Shown here: one piece after another, positions 16,457-24,994 of the stretch | Layout: the number at the start of each line of letters is the position of its first letter | Numbering within the stretch: position 1 is the first letter of the stretch | Assembly: GCF_014203595.1 (NCBI RefSeq) | Contig: NZ_JACHJK010000003.1 | Location: 124,001-188,000, forward strand | DNA length: 64,000 bases | Direction of reading: 5' to 3' | DNA from: Streptomyces echinatus | Lineage (GTDB): Bacteria; Actinomycetota; Actinomycetes; Streptomycetales; Streptomycetaceae | The notes under the pieces: generated by a model | Told to the model about the DNA's origin: nothing | Databases searched by the model: none | Seen by the model: only the letters and a program-made list of their open reading frames with translations | Position numbers and translations under genes: made by a program

Positions 16457-18727
16457 ATGCTCTCGAAAGCCCTGTTGCGCCTGGGCGCAAGCGCCGCCCG
16501 CCATCCTTGGCGGGTGATCGCGGCATGGCTGATCGCCGCCACGCTCGCCGTCCTCGCCGCGATCGCCATCGGCGGGCGGACCGCGGACTCGATGACCGCT
16601 CCGGGACTGGACTCCCAACGGGCCGCGGAACTGATCGAGCGGGCAGGCACCGGCCAGGAGGGGATGACCGCCCAAGTGGTCGTCACCCCCCTCGACGACG
16701 GTGCGACGTTCTTCGACCACGGCAGCGCGCGCACCGCTCTCACGCGGCTGCAGACCGAGGTGAAGCGGCTGCCGCACGTGCTCGGCACGAGCGACCCGGC
16801 GGGGGCACTCGACGCAGGCGGGGACACCACCGTGCGCGGCGGCCTTGTCTCGGCCGACGGGCGGACCGCGGTCGTCCGGGTGCAGTACCCCGACCAGAGC
16901 CGGCTGTCGGCCGAAGACCTCGACGCCCTCGTCGATCTCGGCGACCGGCTGCGCGCCGAGCTGCCCCTGCGCATCGAGATGGGCGGGAACCTCTTCTACG
17001 TCTTCTCCGACCCCGACGGCGGCGCAAGCGAGTTGATCGGCCTCCTCGCCGCCGCCGCGATCCTGTTCCTGGCGTTCGGTTCGCTCGTCGCCGCCGCGCT
17101 GCCGATCGGCATGGCGGTCTTCGGGCTGACCGTAGGGGTCGCCACGATGACGGTACTGGCGGGGGTGACGGACGTCCCGACCTTCGCCCCTGTCCTGGGC
17201 AGCATGGTCGGGCTCGGAGTGGGCATCGACTACGCGCTGTTCGTGCTCGCCAGGCACCGGGAGTACCTCGCGCGCGGGCTCGATCCCCGCGAGGCGGCGG
17301 GGCGAGCGGTGGCCACGGCGGGGAGGCCGGTGGTCTTCGCCGGCGGCACCGTCGTCGTATCGATCCTCGGCCTGGCGGTCGCGAACGTACCGTTCATGAC
17401 GGTGGGCGGGCTCGCCGTCTCGATCGTCGTTCTGACCATGGTGGTCGCGTCGGTGACGCTGCTGCCGGCCTTCCTCGGCGCCGCCGGCCCACGCCTGGCC
17501 CGGGCCGACCGGATCGGCCGGGCTCTGCAGACCAGGAAGCTGGGCCGACTCGCACGGCGGCGGAACCCGGCGGCAGGCGCCGCCCACGCCGCCGGGTGGC
17601 GTCGCTGGATCGGGCACGTCAGCCGGCACCCGGTGCCGTACGTGGTCGGCGCGGCGGGGCTGCTGCTGACCGCGACGCTGCCCGTGCTCGGCCTGCGCGT
17701 CGGCCTGCCCGACGACGGCTCACTGCCCCACAGCCGTACCGAGCGCCGGGCCTACGACCTCGTCGCCGAGGGGTTCGGCCCGGGCACCAACGGTCCCCTC
17801 GTCATCGCCGCGGACCCCACCGGTGATCCGGGAGTGCTGGACCGACTCGTCGGGGCGGTTGCGGCGGATCCGGGCATCGCATCCGTCGCGCCGACACACA
17901 TCGATCGGGCCACCGGCATCGCGACCCTCGTGGTGTTCCCGACCACCAGCCCTCAGGACAAGGCCACGGCCGACACCATCGCCCGGCTGCGCACCGACGT
18001 GCTGCCCACGGCGATCGGGCACGGCCCGGCCAGGGCCCACGTCGGCGGCGCCGCCGCGAGCCTGTCCGATGTGGGCCAACGGACCAGCCAACGCCTGCCG
18101 GTGTTGGTCGCCGCCGTCCTGGCGATGTCGTTCCTGCTGCTGATGCTGGTCTTCCGCTCGATACTCGTCCCGCTCAAGGCGGTGTTGCTGAATCTGCTGA
18201 GCATCGGAGCGGCCTACGGCATCATGGTCGCGGTGTTCCAGTGGGGCTGGGGAGGCGCACTCATCGGGCTGGAAGCGACGGTTCCGATCGTGTCGTTCAT
18301 CCCGATGTTCCTCTTCGCCATCCTGTTCGGCCTGTCGATGGACTACGAGGTGTTCCTCCTCTCGCGCGTGCGCGAGGAGTACCTGCGCACCGGCGACAAC
18401 GGCACGGCGATCGTGGAGGGCGTCTCGCGCACCGCTCGGATCATCACCTCGGCCGCCCTCATCATGGTGGCGGTCTTCCTGTCCTTCGCCGTCGCCGAGG
18501 ACCCCTCCACCAAAATGTTCGGGCTCGGCCTGGCCACCGCGATCTTCATCGACGCCACGGTCGTACGCATGGTGCTGGTACCGGCGACCATGACACTCCT
18601 CGGCCGGACCAACTGGTGGCTGCCGAAGTGGCTGGACCGGATGCTTCCCCGCGGCCCGGTCGGCACCGACGACACCGACGCGGAATCCACGGGTCAGGCC
18701 CGGCGTCCACGGCTGGTTGACCGTTGA
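16457..18727 (+). CDS. MMPL-family RND transporter
   Basis: A 756-residue exporter beginning MLSKALLRLGASAARHPWRV at an ATG preceded by GGAGGAC. Two halves, each with one helix, a large outer loop and five grouped helices. The proton-relay Asp-Tyr pairs characteristic of MMPL proteins are seen in VGIDYALFVLARHREYLARG and in LSMDYEVFLLSRVREEYLRT. Such transporters export lipids, siderophores or drugs. The gene is divergent from the histidine kinase with a 175-base shared upstream region, so regulation by that pair is a reasonable guess. Confidence 0.92.
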   Translation: MLSKALLRLGASAARHPWRVIAAWLIAATLAVLAAIAIGGRTADSMTAPGLDSQRAAELIERAGTGQEGMTAQVVVTPLDDGATFFDHGSARTALTRLQTEVKRLPHVLGTSDPAGALDAGGDTTVRGGLVSADGRTAVVRVQYPDQSRLSAEDLDALVDLGDRLRAELPLRIEMGGNLFYVFSDPDGGASELIGLLAAAAILFLAFGSLVAAALPIGMAVFGLTVGVATMTVLAGVTDVPTFAPVLGSMVGLGVGIDYALFVLARHREYLARGLDPREAAGRAVATAGRPVVFAGGTVVVSILGLAVANVPFMTVGGLAVSIVVLTMVVASVTLLPAFLGAAGPRLARADRIGRALQTRKLGRLARRRNPAAGAAHAAGWRRWIGHVSRHPVPYVVGAAGLLLTATLPVLGLRVGLPDDGSLPHSRTERRAYDLVAEGFGPGTNGPLVIAADPTGDPGVLDRLVGAVAADPGIASVAPTHIDRATGIATLVVFPTTSPQDKATADTIARLRTDVLPTAIGHGPARAHVGGAAASLSDVGQRTSQRLPVLVAAVLAMSFLLLMLVFRSILVPLKAVLLNLLSIGAAYGIMVAVFQWGWGGALIGLEATVPIVSFIPMFLFAILFGLSMDYEVFLLSRVREEYLRTGDNGTAIVEGVSRTARIITSAALIMVAVFLSFAVAEDPSTKMFGLGLATAIFIDATVVRMVLVPATMTLLGRTNWWLPKWLDRMLPRGPVGTDDTDAESTGQARRPRLVDR

Positions 18728-19002
18728 CTCAACTCTGCCCGCCCTTGGCGTCCGGCACCTCAGCGCGTCACCTAGGGGCATATCAACACCGCTGCGTTAA
18801 CGCTGTGACCTGCAGGGCAAGGGGGTTGGGCGAGGCAATGAGGTCATGGTGGCCCGGCCGGTCACGCGCGCTGTGGCACCGCCCGGGAGCCGACCCGATT
18901 CAACCCGAGGACAGCCGAAGCGTCAGTCAGTGGGCGGGTCAGACGCCCGAGCGGTGCCAGGTCCCAGTCTCAATGTCGGTGGGGGATGTCATCCTCGGCT
19001 CC
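18728..19002 (+). other. Intergenic region, nothing recognised
   Basis: 275 bases between the MMPL gene and the SUKH-type gene. The frame is open through it but composition is not protein-like. Confidence 0.4.
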
Positions 19003-20217
19003 ATGGATCACTCTGCGCGGATCACCGCGTTCACAGGTCTCGTCGGACCGCCGCCCGGCCCGGCGCCCGCCGTCGACTGGGCGGCGGTCGAGGGCTGGCT
19101 CGGCACCCCGCTGCCCGGTGACTACAAGGCGCTCGTGTCGGCGTACGGTGCGGCCGAGATAGGCGGCCCGGGTGCGGCGATCCGGCTGCACCCCCCGTGC
19201 GTCAGCACCGACGGCCGCTTCGAGTACGCAGCATGGATCGTCGAGACGCACCGGCACTCGGCGATCCGGCCCGGCATGTTCACCGCGCGTCGGCGCCCCT
19301 TCCTGCCCGAGGAGGGCGGCCTGCTCGCCTTCGCCACGACGAGGAGCGGCGACCACCTCTTCTGGAACACGGGCGCGTCGGACGACCCCGACGAGTGGCC
19401 GGTCACGCTCATGACCACGAATGTGGCAGTCGGGGTGAGCGAGCCCTGGGTGGACTACGAAGTCCCGTTCCTGGAGCTGCTGTTCACGCTGCTGCGCACC
19501 GGCGTGCCGCACCCGGGCGAGCCCGGCGGGCTGCTGGGCCCGCTCTCCTCACAGATACGGGTCTGGCCGCCGCTGGCCGGGTCCGCACCCTGGTCGCCAC
19601 CGCCTGCGGGCACCGCCGTGGACGCGCGGCAGCACGCGGCGCTCACCGAGGGCTCGGGCCTCGACGCCGTCATGGCGCTGGTTCCACCGCCCCTGGAGCC
19701 GTACCTGGGCGAGGGCACATGGGAGCAGGTCTTCGAGCGGCTCGGCACCCGGCTGCCGCCGGACTTCGTGGCGCTCGCGGAGCGGTACGGGGCGGGCAAC
19801 TGGAGCTGGTGGCTGGACATGAGCGCCCCACTGTCCCTGGACCGGCCACGGGAGCAAGGGCTCGCGGCCACCGTCGAGGGCATGCTTGACGGATACCGCC
19901 AACTGCGCGCCGCCCATCCCCAGTACTACCCGATGCCCGCGTGGCCCGAGCCCGGCGGCTTCCTGCCGTTCGCGTCGACGATCGACGGGGACCAGATCGG
20001 CTGGTGCGCGGACGGCCCGCCCGAGACATGGCGCGTAGCTGTCAACCCACGCCACTGCGACCAAGGACCGCCCCTGCCAGGCGACTTCACGGCAACCCTG
20101 CTCACGTGGTTGCGCGGTGGCCCCGCCGAGTCCGGCTTCCCCGGTCTGACCGGCCGGGACCTGCATCCGCTGGACGTCATGTTCTTCGAACCGTTCGGGC
20201 CGGGCGCGCCGTGGTGA
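19003..20217 (+). CDS. SMI1/KNR4 (SUKH)-type protein, apparently with two domains
   Basis: About 404 residues from ATG 19003 (MDHSARITAFTGLVGPPPG); ATG 18973 is possible, and neither has a clear ribosome site. Two internally similar halves: VDWAAVEGWLGTPLPGDYKA...LVSAYG near residue 20, and WEQVFERLGTRLPPDFVALA...ERYG near residue 250, each followed by a tryptophan- and glycine-rich segment ending with GGLLAFATTRSGDHLFWNTG or GGFLPFASTIDGDQIGWCAD. This is the SUKH pattern, a superfamily often serving as immunity proteins of polymorphic toxins. No toxin gene is adjacent, so a role in immunity is only a possibility. Confidence 0.75.
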   Translation: MDHSARITAFTGLVGPPPGPAPAVDWAAVEGWLGTPLPGDYKALVSAYGAAEIGGPGAAIRLHPPCVSTDGRFEYAAWIVETHRHSAIRPGMFTARRRPFLPEEGGLLAFATTRSGDHLFWNTGASDDPDEWPVTLMTTNVAVGVSEPWVDYEVPFLELLFTLLRTGVPHPGEPGGLLGPLSSQIRVWPPLAGSAPWSPPPAGTAVDARQHAALTEGSGLDAVMALVPPPLEPYLGEGTWEQVFERLGTRLPPDFVALAERYGAGNWSWWLDMSAPLSLDRPREQGLAATVEGMLDGYRQLRAAHPQYYPMPAWPEPGGFLPFASTIDGDQIGWCADGPPETWRVAVNPRHCDQGPPLPGDFTATLLTWLRGGPAESGFPGLTGRDLHPLDVMFFEPFGPGAPW

Positions 20218-20307
20218 AGGCCCCTCGTCACCACGGGCTGGGACCTCAGCACCGTTGCGTTAGGGCCATGAGCGGCTGTTGAGGCCGTGGGCGATCTGCG
20301 ACACCCT

Positions 20308-20810
20308 TCAGCCCGCCGGCGTCTCGGGCACCTCTGCCATCGCCGGCAGGCGCTCGCGCAGCCGCCCGCGGAGGCTGTCCAGCAGGGCCTTCGCCGCCGG
20401 GCTCGCGGGGCCGGCGGAGCGCCGGGCGAGGGCAATGCGGGCGCGGATGCCGGGGTCGACGATGGTCAGGGTACGCAGGGTGGGTCCGTCCGAAGCAGAG
20501 CCGTCCTCGGCCTCCCGGTGCCCCTCCTCACCCTCCCCGCCCGGCAGCACCGCGACGCCCAGCCCCGGGCCGCCAGCTGCACCAACACATCTGGCGCCGC
20601 CGCCTCGAAGGCGATTCGAGGCGGAAATCCCGCCCGTCGGCAGGCCCGTTCCAGCGCCGTCCGCACCCCGGTCCCCCGCGGCAGGCAGATCAGGGCCCGG
20701 TCGCGCAGCTCGGCCAGGGACACGCTCGTGGCGTCGGCCCGTTCGAAGAGCGGGTCCCCGGCCGCCGCCAGGACCGCCAGCGAGACGTCGATCACCGTCT
20801 GGAAGGACAT
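20308..20810 (-). pseudogene. LysR-family regulator remnant (effector domain only)
   Basis: From 20810 the frame reads AVLAAAGDPLFERADATSVS, CLPRGTGVRTALERACRRAG and FEAAAPDVLVQLAARG, the effector-binding domain of a LysR regulator. Near 20560 the frame changes, and the C-terminal part (LPGGEGEEGHREAEDGSAS; IRARIALARRSAGPASPAA) continues in another. The helix-turn-helix half is absent. So the gene has lost its 5' half and carries a frameshift. Confidence 0.7.
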
Positions 20811-21260
20811 CAACCTATCCGGGAGGACTGACAGTTGAGAACAATCGATCTTCGCGGGGTTCCTCACACCGTCCTGGGGTGGACGCCGTTTCGCCCTGAC
20901 GGCGAAACGGCTACCTCTGCCCTGCTCCGCAGGAGTCCGATTCCTCCCCGCCCCAAAGGACGGGCCATCCTCGGAGGAACCCGGTGAACAAGCGCCGTGC
21001 CGCTGGCCGCCGGTGCGGCGCGGATCGCTGACGAGCCGAATCACACGATGAGACAGCCGAGTCGGGCTCCGCGGACAACGGCACGCAAGACTGCGGCCCA
21101 GGGCCCCCGAGGCTTCATGGATGCGACACCCCCCTAGCTGTTCGCGAGGCCCTGCCCTTATGCCCCACCGACCGGAAGACCACCCGACCGAAGCCACGTC
21201 CCACCGTCAGGCGACCTCTGCGGTACGCCAACTACTTTCCAGTCCCGCTGACCAACGGCA
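20811..21260. other. 450 bases without a recognisable gene
   Basis: Lies between the LysR remnant and the DUF3117 remnant. Frames on both strands are open but arginine/proline-rich, as shadows are at this GC content. Nothing supported. Confidence 0.4.
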
Positions 21261-21424
21261 TCAGCCGACGACGTTCCTGAGTCCGTCGGCGAGGGCGCCG
21301 GCCTCGTCCGGGGTCAGATCGACTACCAGCCGACCGCCGCCTTCGAGCGGCACGCGCATGTGCCCTGCCCCTCCTCGGTCACTTCGAGCGGACCGTCGCC
21401 TGTCCGTGGCCTGATCTTGGCGCG
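21261..21424 (-). pseudogene. DUF3117 protein remnant, frameshifted
   Basis: DUF3117 proteins are about 55 residues, with a pattern close to KPRTGDGPLEVTKEGRG then MRVPLEGGGRLVVELTPDEA. Here KIRPRTGDGPLEVTEEGQG ends at about 21363 in one frame, and MRVPLEGGGRLVVDLTPDEA then GALADGLRNVVG follows in the next frame to the stop at 21261. Four bases appear missing at the junction. The N-terminal Met is also gone: the sequence continues upstream into a different ORF. Function of the family is not established. Confidence 0.7.
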
Positions 21425-21607
21425 CGGCTGAAGGAAATCACCGTCGTTGAGGGACAGCGCCCGCGTTCCGTTGCCCTCGATCTTGACTGTGCACTCCCCC
21501 AGAGCGGGGGTCGCGGTGGCGGCAGGCGTCAGGACGACCGTGACCCCTGGAACGAACGATGAGGCGACGAGCGAGATGACGGCGTTGCATCGGATGCGCC
21601 GGGCCAT
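21323..21607 (-). CDS. Possible secreted peptide fused to the DUF3117 remnant
   Basis: A 94-residue frame with a signal-like N-terminus (MARRIRCNAVISLVASSFVP then VTVVLTPAATATPA) followed by GECTVKIEGNGTRALSLNDG. From residue 62 it runs into the first half of the DUF3117 remnant and stops in the shifted frame. The first 60 residues could be the start of a small secreted protein whose 3' end was replaced. Doubtful as a functional gene. Confidence 0.35.
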   Translation of the reverse strand: MARRIRCNAVISLVASSFVPGVTVVLTPAATATPALGECTVKIEGNGTRALSLNDGDFLQPRAKIRPRTGDGPLEVTEEGQGTCACRSKAAVGW

Positions 21608-22206
21608 GATGGGTGTGCTCCCTCGCGATGAGTGGAGGGCGCCGCGGAAACACGGGGGCAAGTCGCCGCGCCAGCGCTCCGGGAGTGGCCCCTCCAACCA
21701 CAGCGCGACAACGGATGTACGGCTGTGGCACCGCTGCGACGCCAGACTGATCGGAAGGCGCCGCTCCATCCATCCTGGTTGTTGTTCACCGGCCCAAGGT
21801 TCGCCAGCGTGGGAAAGCGCACGCTCCTCCTACCCGGTGGGCGATCCCCTGCTGTTCTGGACGCTGGACCTGCTGGCCCCCTACGTGGCCTTCGGCAACC
21901 CCGGTCCGGGAGTCTGGGACAGGGTCGTCGACGTACTGAGCCGGGTCGCGCGGGGGCGACGACGGCCAGTCAGTCACCGGCGCGGGCCGCAACGGCCCAC
22001 AGAAACAGCGAGGCCTGCCGGTTCAATCAACGAGCTCTTCTGGAAGTGATAGCCACCGTCGGGCGAGCAGCGTCGAAATATTATGGAAATCACCTTACAG
22101 GTTTATATTGTGAACCATCTGAGATATTATGACGAATTATGGCGGATACTAACCGAGTCAGAGTCGTTTCCGCCGGCGTCGGTCGTCGTTGGGCAGCTAC
22201 CTCGCC
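21608..22206. other. 600 bases without an intact gene; AT-rich end
   Basis: Contains one coding-like plus-strand segment at about 21840-21960 (GDPLLFWTLDLLAPYVAFG, then WDRVVDVLSRVARG), unrecognised and with no start. From about 22071 to 22150 the base composition drops to roughly 35-40% GC (for example aaatattatggaaatcacct), striking in this genome; it could be a promoter region for the manganese exporter gene or foreign DNA. Confidence 0.4.
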
Positions 22207-22746
22207 ATGATCTGGGAAATATTGATCCTGGGTTTTGTACTCAGCCTCGACAATTTCCGGGTATCCATCGCGCTCGGCACGGTCCCATTCGGTTTGAAGC
22301 GCGCGGTGCAGGTCTCGCTCACCTTCGGGCTGTGGGACGCGATCATGCCCCTCGTCGGACTGTTGGTCGGTCATCAGATCGGGGAGTCCGTCGGAGGAGT
22401 GGCCGATGTGATCGGCGCGGCCGCGCTCGGCGGATACGGCCTCTACCTCGTCATCTCGGCCCTTCGTCACCCCGAGCCGGAAGAGTTGGACCACCCGTGG
22501 GCCTTGTTCGGCATCCCGCTGACACTGAGCCTGGACAACTTGCTCGCCGGAGCGAGCCTGGGGGTCCTTGGGCTCTCGCCTTGGTTTTCGGCCGCCGTCT
22601 TCGGCGCCATGACGGCGGTGTTGTCACTGGTCGGGCTGCAACTCGGACGGGCCGCGGCACGCCTCATCCGGATCCGCTCGGACCTGCTGAGCGGGGTCGT
22701 CTTGATCATCGCCGCTGCGGCGCTGCCGTTGTGGTTGGGCGGCTGA
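22207..22746 (+). CDS. mntP: MntP-type manganese efflux pump
   Basis: A 179-residue membrane protein with six hydrophobic segments in two repeated halves. Each half carries the conserved metal-pathway motif: FVLSLDNFRVSIALG near residue 10 and IPLTLSLDNLLAGASLG near residue 103; the Asp in LSLDN corresponds to the Asp needed for manganese export. MntP family members are about 185 residues. ATG 22207 is taken because the family begins directly with the first helix; a TTG at 22189 would add six residues. It converges on pqqE. The riboswitch typical of E. coli mntP was not seen. Confidence 0.85.
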   Translation: MIWEILILGFVLSLDNFRVSIALGTVPFGLKRAVQVSLTFGLWDAIMPLVGLLVGHQIGESVGGVADVIGAAALGGYGLYLVISALRHPEPEELDHPWALFGIPLTLSLDNLLAGASLGVLGLSPWFSAAVFGAMTAVLSLVGLQLGRAAARLIRIRSDLLSGVVLIIAAAALPLWLGG

Positions 22747-22824
22747 CCCGCTCCACCGGGAGGCAGGCGGGCCTGCAGGCAGGAGATCAGCGGCAGATCG
22801 CCGATCCGCGCGTCAGCACGCCAC

Positions 22825-23964
22825 TCAGCATGGGCTGCTTCGACGGCCCGGGCGACCAGGTCGCGGCCGGGTGACAGGTGGCAGACCGGCTCGGTGCGGG
22901 CGGGGGACCAGCGGAAGATCCTCTGACGAGTCGGAGTTGGCGGCCTCCACCGCCCGGGCGACCAGGTCGTGGTCGGGTGACAGGCAGCAGACCGGGTCGG
23001 TGCGGGCGGCGTCGCCGGTGAGCAGGAATGCCTGGCAGCGGCACCCACCGAAGTCCAGCTCCCGCCGGTAGCAGCTCCGACAGGGCTCCGGCATCCAGTC
23101 GGTCCCCCGAAACGCGGTCATCACCGGGGCCTCGGCCCAGATCCGCTCCAGCGGGTCCTCACGCACGCTGGCCCGCGGCAACGGCAGGGGCTGGGCAGCC
23201 GGGCAGGGCAGAACGTCGCCGTTCGGTGTCACGGTCAGCTGCCGGGAGGCCCAACCGCCCATGCAGGGCTTCGGGTAGCGGCTGTAGTAGTCGGGGATGA
23301 CATAGATGACGTCCATGCGTTCCCGCAGCCGCTCGCGGGCGGCCCGCACCACGACCTCGGCCGCCTCGAGCTGGGCCCGGCTCGGCAGCAGCGCGTCACG
23401 GTTTCGCCAGGCCCAGCCGTAGTACTGGGTGTTGGCCAGCTCCACCCGGTCGGCGCCCACCTCCTCGGCCAGGGCGAGCACGTCGGCGACGCGGTCGATG
23501 TTGTGCCGGTGCAGCACCACGTTCATGGTGAGCGGCCAGCCCAGTTCCTTGACCACGCCCATCGCCTCGATCTTGCGTTGGAAGGACGGGATCCCGGCAA
23601 TCCGGTCGGACACGGTCGGTTCGTCGGCCTGGATGCTGATCTGCACATGGTCCAGACCGGCGGCCCGCAGCTGCTCGGCCCTCGGACGCGAGAGCCCGAG
23701 CGCGCTGGTTATGAGATTGGTGTAGAGGCCCAGGTCGTGGGCGTCCGCCACGATCTCCACCAGGTCGCGCCGCAGCAACGGTTCCCCGCCGGACAGGTGG
23801 CACTGCAGAACCCCCAGGTCACTGGCCTCGACCAGCACCCGCCGCCACTCGTCGGTGGCCAGCTCGTCCTGGTAGCCGGCCATGTTGAGCGGGTTGGAGC
23901 AGTACGGGCAGGCCAAAGGGCAGCGGTAGGTGAGCTCGGCGAGCAACCCGAACGGGCTATCCAT
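22825..23964 (-). CDS. pqqE: PqqE, radical SAM/SPASM peptide-crosslinking enzyme of PQQ biosynthesis
   Basis: A 379-residue radical SAM protein that forms the carbon-carbon bond between Glu and Tyr of PqqA. The SAM cluster motif is YRCPLACPYCSNP near residue 14-24; SPASM auxiliary-cluster cysteines lie in KPCMGGWASRQLTVTPNGD, EPCRSCYRRELDFGGCRCQ and downstream. Homology runs through TDPVCCLSPDHDLVARAVEA. The last about 40 residues (from NSDSSEDLP) are atypical because the reading frame runs into a second, diverged copy of the gene end. Overlaps pqqD by eight bases. The core enzyme looks complete. Confidence 0.93.
   Translation of the reverse strand: MDSPFGLLAELTYRCPLACPYCSNPLNMAGYQDELATDEWRRVLVEASDLGVLQCHLSGGEPLLRRDLVEIVADAHDLGLYTNLITSALGLSRPRAEQLRAAGLDHVQISIQADEPTVSDRIAGIPSFQRKIEAMGVVKELGWPLTMNVVLHRHNIDRVADVLALAEEVGADRVELANTQYYGWAWRNRDALLPSRAQLEAAEVVVRAARERLRERMDVIYVIPDYYSRYPKPCMGGWASRQLTVTPNGDVLPCPAAQPLPLPRASVREDPLERIWAEAPVMTAFRGTDWMPEPCRSCYRRELDFGGCRCQAFLLTGDAARTDPVCCLSPDHDLVARAVEAANSDSSEDLPLVPRPHRAGLPPVTRPRPGRPGRRSSPC
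22844..23009 (-). repeat. Direct repeat: duplicated 3' end of pqqE
   Basis: 60-base copies at 22844-22903 and 22950-23009, 54 of 60 identical, 106 bases apart. Both encode the PqqE C-terminal block on the minus strand: ARTDPVCCLSPDHDLVARAV in the live frame (upstream copy) and ARTEPVCHLSPGRDLVARAV in another frame (downstream copy). The downstream copy is followed by its own plausible tail, AHAEWRADARIGDLPL. Confidence 0.85.
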
Positions 23965-24286
23965 CGGTGACCTCCACCCAGCGCCGGGCGACGAGCCGGG
24001 TCAGGAACTGCCGCACCTCGTCCTCGGGAACGTTCTGGTAACGGGCGCCCAGCTCGGTCACGATCTCGGTCACGGTGTGCCGCCCGTCGCACAGCTCGAG
24101 GATGTCCGCGCCGCTGGCGTTCAGAACCACCACCGTCTCGGGGTGCAGCAGGATCTTGCGCTGCCTGGTCCGGCAGAAGGTCAGCCGGACATGGCGCGCC
24201 AACCGGGGCCGGTCCGAGCCGGACACCCCTGCGCCGGGCGGGGTCCTGGTTGCGGTGCGGGTCGCTGCGGTATGTGTCGGGTCCAT
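23957..24286 (-). CDS. pqqD: PqqD, PqqA-binding chaperone
   Basis: 109 residues. After a 27-residue Thr/Ala-rich N-terminal extension comes the PqqD winged-helix-like (RRE) domain: RPRLARHVRLTFCRTRQRK, LHPETVVVLNASGADILELC, DGRHTVTEIVTELGARYQ and the end VRQFLTRLVARRWVEV. It presents PqqA to PqqE. It overlaps pqqE by eight bases and follows pqqC by five, and the ATG at 24286 keeps the domain intact. The N-terminal extension is longer than in the usual ~90-residue PqqD. Confidence 0.93.
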   Translation of the reverse strand: MDPTHTAATRTATRTPPGAGVSGSDRPRLARHVRLTFCRTRQRKILLHPETVVVLNASGADILELCDGRHTVTEIVTELGARYQNVPEDEVRQFLTRLVARRWVEVTDG

Positions 24287-24291
24287 GGTGG

Positions 24292-24990
24292 TCACTCCGG
24301 GTAGGCCTGGTCGATGGCGTCCATCAGGCCCCACAGGACGTCGCACTTGAACGACAGCGCGTCGACGGCGCGTGCCTGGGACTCGGCGGAGAGGCAGTGG
24401 GCGGTGACCACCTCGAGGGCGTGTTCGCAGTCGCGGGGTGCCTGTTCCAGGCGGGCGCGGAAATAGGCAAGGGCCTCGGGGGCGATCCACGGGTACCACC
24501 GCTCGAACGCGGCCAGCCGCGCCGCCATCAGGTCGGGCGCGAACAGCTCGGTGAGGGAGGACGCCACCGCCTCCACCCACGGCCGGGTCCGGGCGAAGTT
24601 CACGTAGGAGTCGACGGCGAACCGCACGCCGGGTACCAGGTGCCGGTGGTCCCGGATCTCCTCACGGGTCAGCCCGGCGGCCTCGCCGAGGCGCAGCCAC
24701 GCCTCGATGCCGCCCTCGCCGGTTGCGGTGCCGTCGTGGTCGAGGATCCGTCGGATCCAGCGGCGGCGGACCTCGAGGTCAGGGCAGTTGGACAGGATCG
24801 CGGCGTCCTTGCGGGGGATGTTCTCCTGGTAGTAGAAGCGGTTGGCCACCCAGCCCCGGATCTGGCGGCGGCTCAGCCGGCCGGCGTTCATCCGCACGTG
24901 GAACGGGTGCTGGTCGTGGTATCGCCGCGACTGGGCCCGCAACGTCTCGACGAAGCCGTCGGCGCCGGTTCTGATGGTGGTTGTCGTCAC
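24292..24990 (-). CDS. pqqC: PqqC, pyrroloquinoline-quinone synthase
   Basis: About 232 residues from a GTG at 24990 (VTTTTIRTGADGF), five bases from the pqqB stop. PqqC is the cofactorless oxidase that closes the ring and performs the final oxidation to PQQ. Conserved blocks: YHDQHPFHVRMNAGRLSRRQ, RGWVANRFYYQENIPRKDAA, LDHDGTATGEGGIEAWLRLG and DCEHALEVVTAHC, which include the active-site His, Arg and Tyr positions of the family. Start was chosen at the GTG because the preceding seven codons have no homology. Confidence 0.94.
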   Translation of the reverse strand: MTTTTIRTGADGFVETLRAQSRRYHDQHPFHVRMNAGRLSRRQIRGWVANRFYYQENIPRKDAAILSNCPDLEVRRRWIRRILDHDGTATGEGGIEAWLRLGEAAGLTREEIRDHRHLVPGVRFAVDSYVNFARTRPWVEAVASSLTELFAPDLMAARLAAFERWYPWIAPEALAYFRARLEQAPRDCEHALEVVTAHCLSAESQARAVDALSFKCDVLWGLMDAIDQAYPE

Positions 24991-24994
24991 GGCT

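Noticed and set aside
18724..19002. N-terminal extension of the SUKH-type protein from 18724
   Set aside because: The extra about 90 residues are Arg/Pro/Ser-rich without similarity to the family, and the start codon has no ribosome site.
22083..22874. Plus-strand frame of 263 residues overlapping mntP
   Set aside because: Out of frame with the MntP motifs and Arg-rich; the MntP frame has both LSLDN motifs and membrane segments.
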